From contig JAFPDR010000114.1 in assembly GCA_017389885.1 (NCBI GenBank), positions 1 through 7,462 of the forward strand: a stretch of 7,462 nt of DNA. The letters run 5' to 3'. A model generated the notes under the pieces. It saw nothing but the letters and a program-made list of their open reading frames with translations, searched no databases and was not told the DNA's origin. Position numbers and translations under genes: made by a program. The stretch comes from Kiritimatiellia bacterium. Lineage in GTDB: Bacteria; Verrucomicrobiota; Kiritimatiellia; RFP12; UBA1067. This document shows positions 5,726 to 7,462 of this stretch, in pieces; the stretch's first letter is position 1, and every line of letters begins with the position of its first letter.

Positions 5726-7462
5726 ATGGCAGAGAAGAAGAAACGATATCTGGGAATCGACATCGGTTCTACGACTTTCAAGGCGGTCCTGCTCGCGGAG
5801 GACGGGAAGGTCGAACGCACCGTCTACAAGCGCACGCAGCCAGTCGAGGCCGGGAAGGTCGCCTGCACCGGGCACTGCTCCGGGTGCGGCGCGTGCGGCG
5901 GCGGCGCGTCGAAGCGTCTCGCGCTCGAGTTCCTCAAGGTTGCAGGAATCACGTCCTTCAAGGACATCGCCGCGATAGTGGTCACCGGCAGCCAGATCGT
6001 CGAGGACACGCGCAAGTTCATTCCGTTCGACTTCCAGGTGAGCGAGGTGACGGCGCACGTCGCGGGCGCGAAGTTCCTGCATCCCGACGTGGACGCGATC
6101 ATCGACTGCGGCGGTCAGGACTCGAAGTGCATGGTGTACAATCCGACGATGAAGCTCTGGACGTCCATGATGTCCGGCGTCTGCGCCGCCGGAACGGGCA
6201 GCTTCCTCGACTCCGTCGCCGCGAAGCTCGGCGTCAAGATCGAGGACGTCGCGGAGAAGGTCAACTACGACTCCGACACCGAGTTCAGCTCCGTGTGCGC
6301 CGTCCTCTCGGCGACGTCCATCAACAAGTTCAAGAACCGCGTCCCGATCGGCGATCTGCTCGCGGGCGCGTGCAAGGCGCAGGCGCGCACGATCCTCAAC
6401 TCCGTCGGGCAGCTCCTCCTCAACGCGCCCGGGCGCAAGATACTCTTCCAGGGCGGCGTCGCGTTCAACAGCGCGGTAGCGTTCTTCCTCAAGAAGCTCA
6501 CCGGCAGCGAGATCGTCATCCCGCAGTACCACGAGGTGATGGGCGCGCTCGGCGCGGCCGTGATCGCGCGGCAGCTGCACGACCTCAGGGAGGCCGGGAA
6601 GCTCGACCTCGCGAAGGTCGAGTACGAGCCGACGCGCGGGAAGTCCGTCACGCTCCGCATCAAGTCCACGCGCCGCGACTTCTTCTCGTCCGACAAGTCG
6701 AAGCCGCTCGTCTGGCGCAACCTCTTCTTCCCGACGGAGATCCTCAACGCGATGGACTGCCGCATCCGCACCCTCGAGACCTACGCCGCGCTCTTCGGCA
6801 GGAAGGCGGACAAGGTCAAGGAGGCGCTTGGAAAGGCCGCGCAGAAGGGCTTCGACGGACAGACCTGCTCGTTCCTGCGAATGCTCGAGGGAATGGAGCT
6901 CGAGAAGCCGGACTACATCGTCTCGACAATGCAGCCGTGCCAGCAGGCGGAGCGCGTCTTCGCCGACCTCGCGCGCGAATACGGCATCTCCGACCGCATC
7001 TACTCCCTCCAGACCCCGATCAACGCGCAGAGCCGCGCGGCGATAGAGACGATCGCGGACGGCCTTGCGGAAGCGGTTTCGCTCATGGAGAAGACCTTCG
7101 GGCGCAAGCTAGACCCCGGCCGGCTCGAGGAGGCGTGCGTCCTATCGAACGAGGCAGCCGAGCTCGCGCGCCAGTGCGCGCACCTGCGCTTCACCTCCCC
7201 GCCGCTCGTGAAGGGCAGCGAGGCGATCTACAACGCCGTCGTGTTCTCGCAGCTGTGGGGAACCCAGGACCTCGTCGACATCCAGAAGGCTTACTTCGAC
7301 GAGCTCGTCCAGAAGAAGATCTGGGCCGAGCAGCGCTACTCCATCGACGACACGCACCGCCTACTGTGGCTGCATCTCCCTCCGTTCTACGACTCGAAGC
7401 ACCTGACGTTCATCGAGACGACGTGCAACGCGCCGATCGTGTTCGAGGAGACGAACTTCGTC
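5726..7462 (+). CDS. 2-hydroxyacyl-CoA dehydratase activase fused to HgdB-like subunit (3' truncated)
   Basis: The frame runs open to the window edge, 579 residues visible. Residues 1 to about 290 form a BadF/BcrA/HgdC-type ASKHA ATPase: phosphate-1 loop LGIDIGSTTFKAV (9-21), phosphate-2 motif DCGGQDSK (127-134), CAAGTGSFLD (153-162), FSSVCAV (187-193) and QGGVAFN (242-248). C153 and C191 match the two cysteines that each activase monomer gives to the shared [4Fe-4S] cluster. From about 325 onward the chain resembles the HgdB/FldC/double-cubane-protein family: FFPTEILNA (334-342), then C345, C381 (TCSF) and C405 (MQPC), candidate ligands of the acceptor cluster, and a later WLHLPPFYDSKHL segment. 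Such pairs couple ATP hydrolysis to very low-potential electron transfer in the anaerobic cytoplasm; here donor and acceptor are one polypeptide. An extra Cys-rich loop lies at 47-57. The substrate is unknown: it may be a 2-hydroxyacyl-CoA or, as with double-cubane reductases, a small molecule. The start is backed by AAGGGA and a promoter. Confidence 0.93.
   Translation, partial: MAEKKKRYLGIDIGSTTFKAVLLAEDGKVERTVYKRTQPVEAGKVACTGHCSGCGACGGGASKRLALEFLKVAGITSFKDIAAIVVTGSQIVEDTRKFIPFDFQVSEVTAHVAGAKFLHPDVDAIIDCGGQDSKCMVYNPTMKLWTSMMSGVCAAGTGSFLDSVAAKLGVKIEDVAEKVNYDSDTEFSSVCAVLSATSINKFKNRVPIGDLLAGACKAQARTILNSVGQLLLNAPGRKILFQGGVAFNSAVAFFLKKLTGSEIVIPQYHEVMGALGAAVIARQLHDLREAGKLDLAKVEYEPTRGKSVTLRIKSTRRDFFSSDKSKPLVWRNLFFPTEILNAMDCRIRTLETYAALFGRKADKVKEALGKAAQKGFDGQTCSFLRMLEGMELEKPDYIVSTMQPCQQAERVFADLAREYGISDRIYSLQTPINAQSRAAIETIADGLAEAVSLMEKTFGRKLDPGRLEEACVLSNEAAELARQCAHLRFTSPPLVKGSEAIYNAVVFSQLWGTQDLVDIQKAYFDELVQKKIWAEQRYSIDDTHRLLWLHLPPFYDSKHLTFIETTCNAPIVFEETNFV

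Noticed and set aside
1..7462. CRISPR array, tandem repeats, insertion sequence or integration site
   Set aside because: No regularly spaced repeats, transposase-like protein, terminal inverted repeats or tRNA-adjacent duplication were seen by eye on either strand.

Overview
The window is GC-rich, with G/C strongly favoured at third codon positions, and densely packed. It holds five complete or nearly complete genes plus one truncated at each edge effect: a GH16 glycoside hydrolase (5' end missing), a DRTGG-domain protein, a CBS-HATPase, a NusG-like antiterminator, mfd, and an HgdC-HgdB-type fusion (3' end missing). A polysaccharide-degrading GH16 enzyme beside an oxygen-sensitive iron-sulfur activase/dehydratase points to an anaerobic or facultatively anaerobic bacterium that uses polysaccharides. 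The style would fit the PVC group (Kiritimatiellota, Lentisphaerota or Verrucomicrobiota), but this is a low-confidence guess because no rRNA or phylogenetic marker search was possible.

Layout: positions 2-532 (+) are the 3' part of a GH16 catalytic domain. A sharp AT-rich extended -10 promoter (542-550) then starts a tight rightward three-gene unit: DRTGG protein (560-898), two CBS domains fused to an RsbW/RsbT-like ATPase (898-1974), and a specialised NusG paralog (1988-2506). Its last gene ends tail to tail with mfd (5613-2503, minus strand), their stop codons sharing one CTAG palindrome. The 112-bp gap 5614-5725 holds two divergent extended -10 promoters, one for mfd and one for the large rightward fusion gene (5726 to the window end). 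No rRNA, tRNA, CRISPR array, insertion sequence or convincing intrinsic terminator was seen.

How the genes may work together (inference): the DRTGG protein and CBS-ATPase look like a small partner-switching or ligand-sensing module. DRTGG proteins of this type and RsbW-like ATPases are known beside [FeFe]-hydrogenase genes in anaerobes. Here the module is joined to a NusG-type elongation factor, so the output could be antitermination rather than sigma-factor control. The nearby activase/dehydratase fusion is an ATP-driven low-potential electron-transfer enzyme, but it has its own promoter and may be unrelated. mfd is a housekeeping gene. The strongest candidates for something undescribed are the three-gene unit, the one-chain activase/dehydratase with an extra Cys cluster, and the shared 11-bp promoter motif ATGRTATAATA in front of all three transcription units that start in the window.
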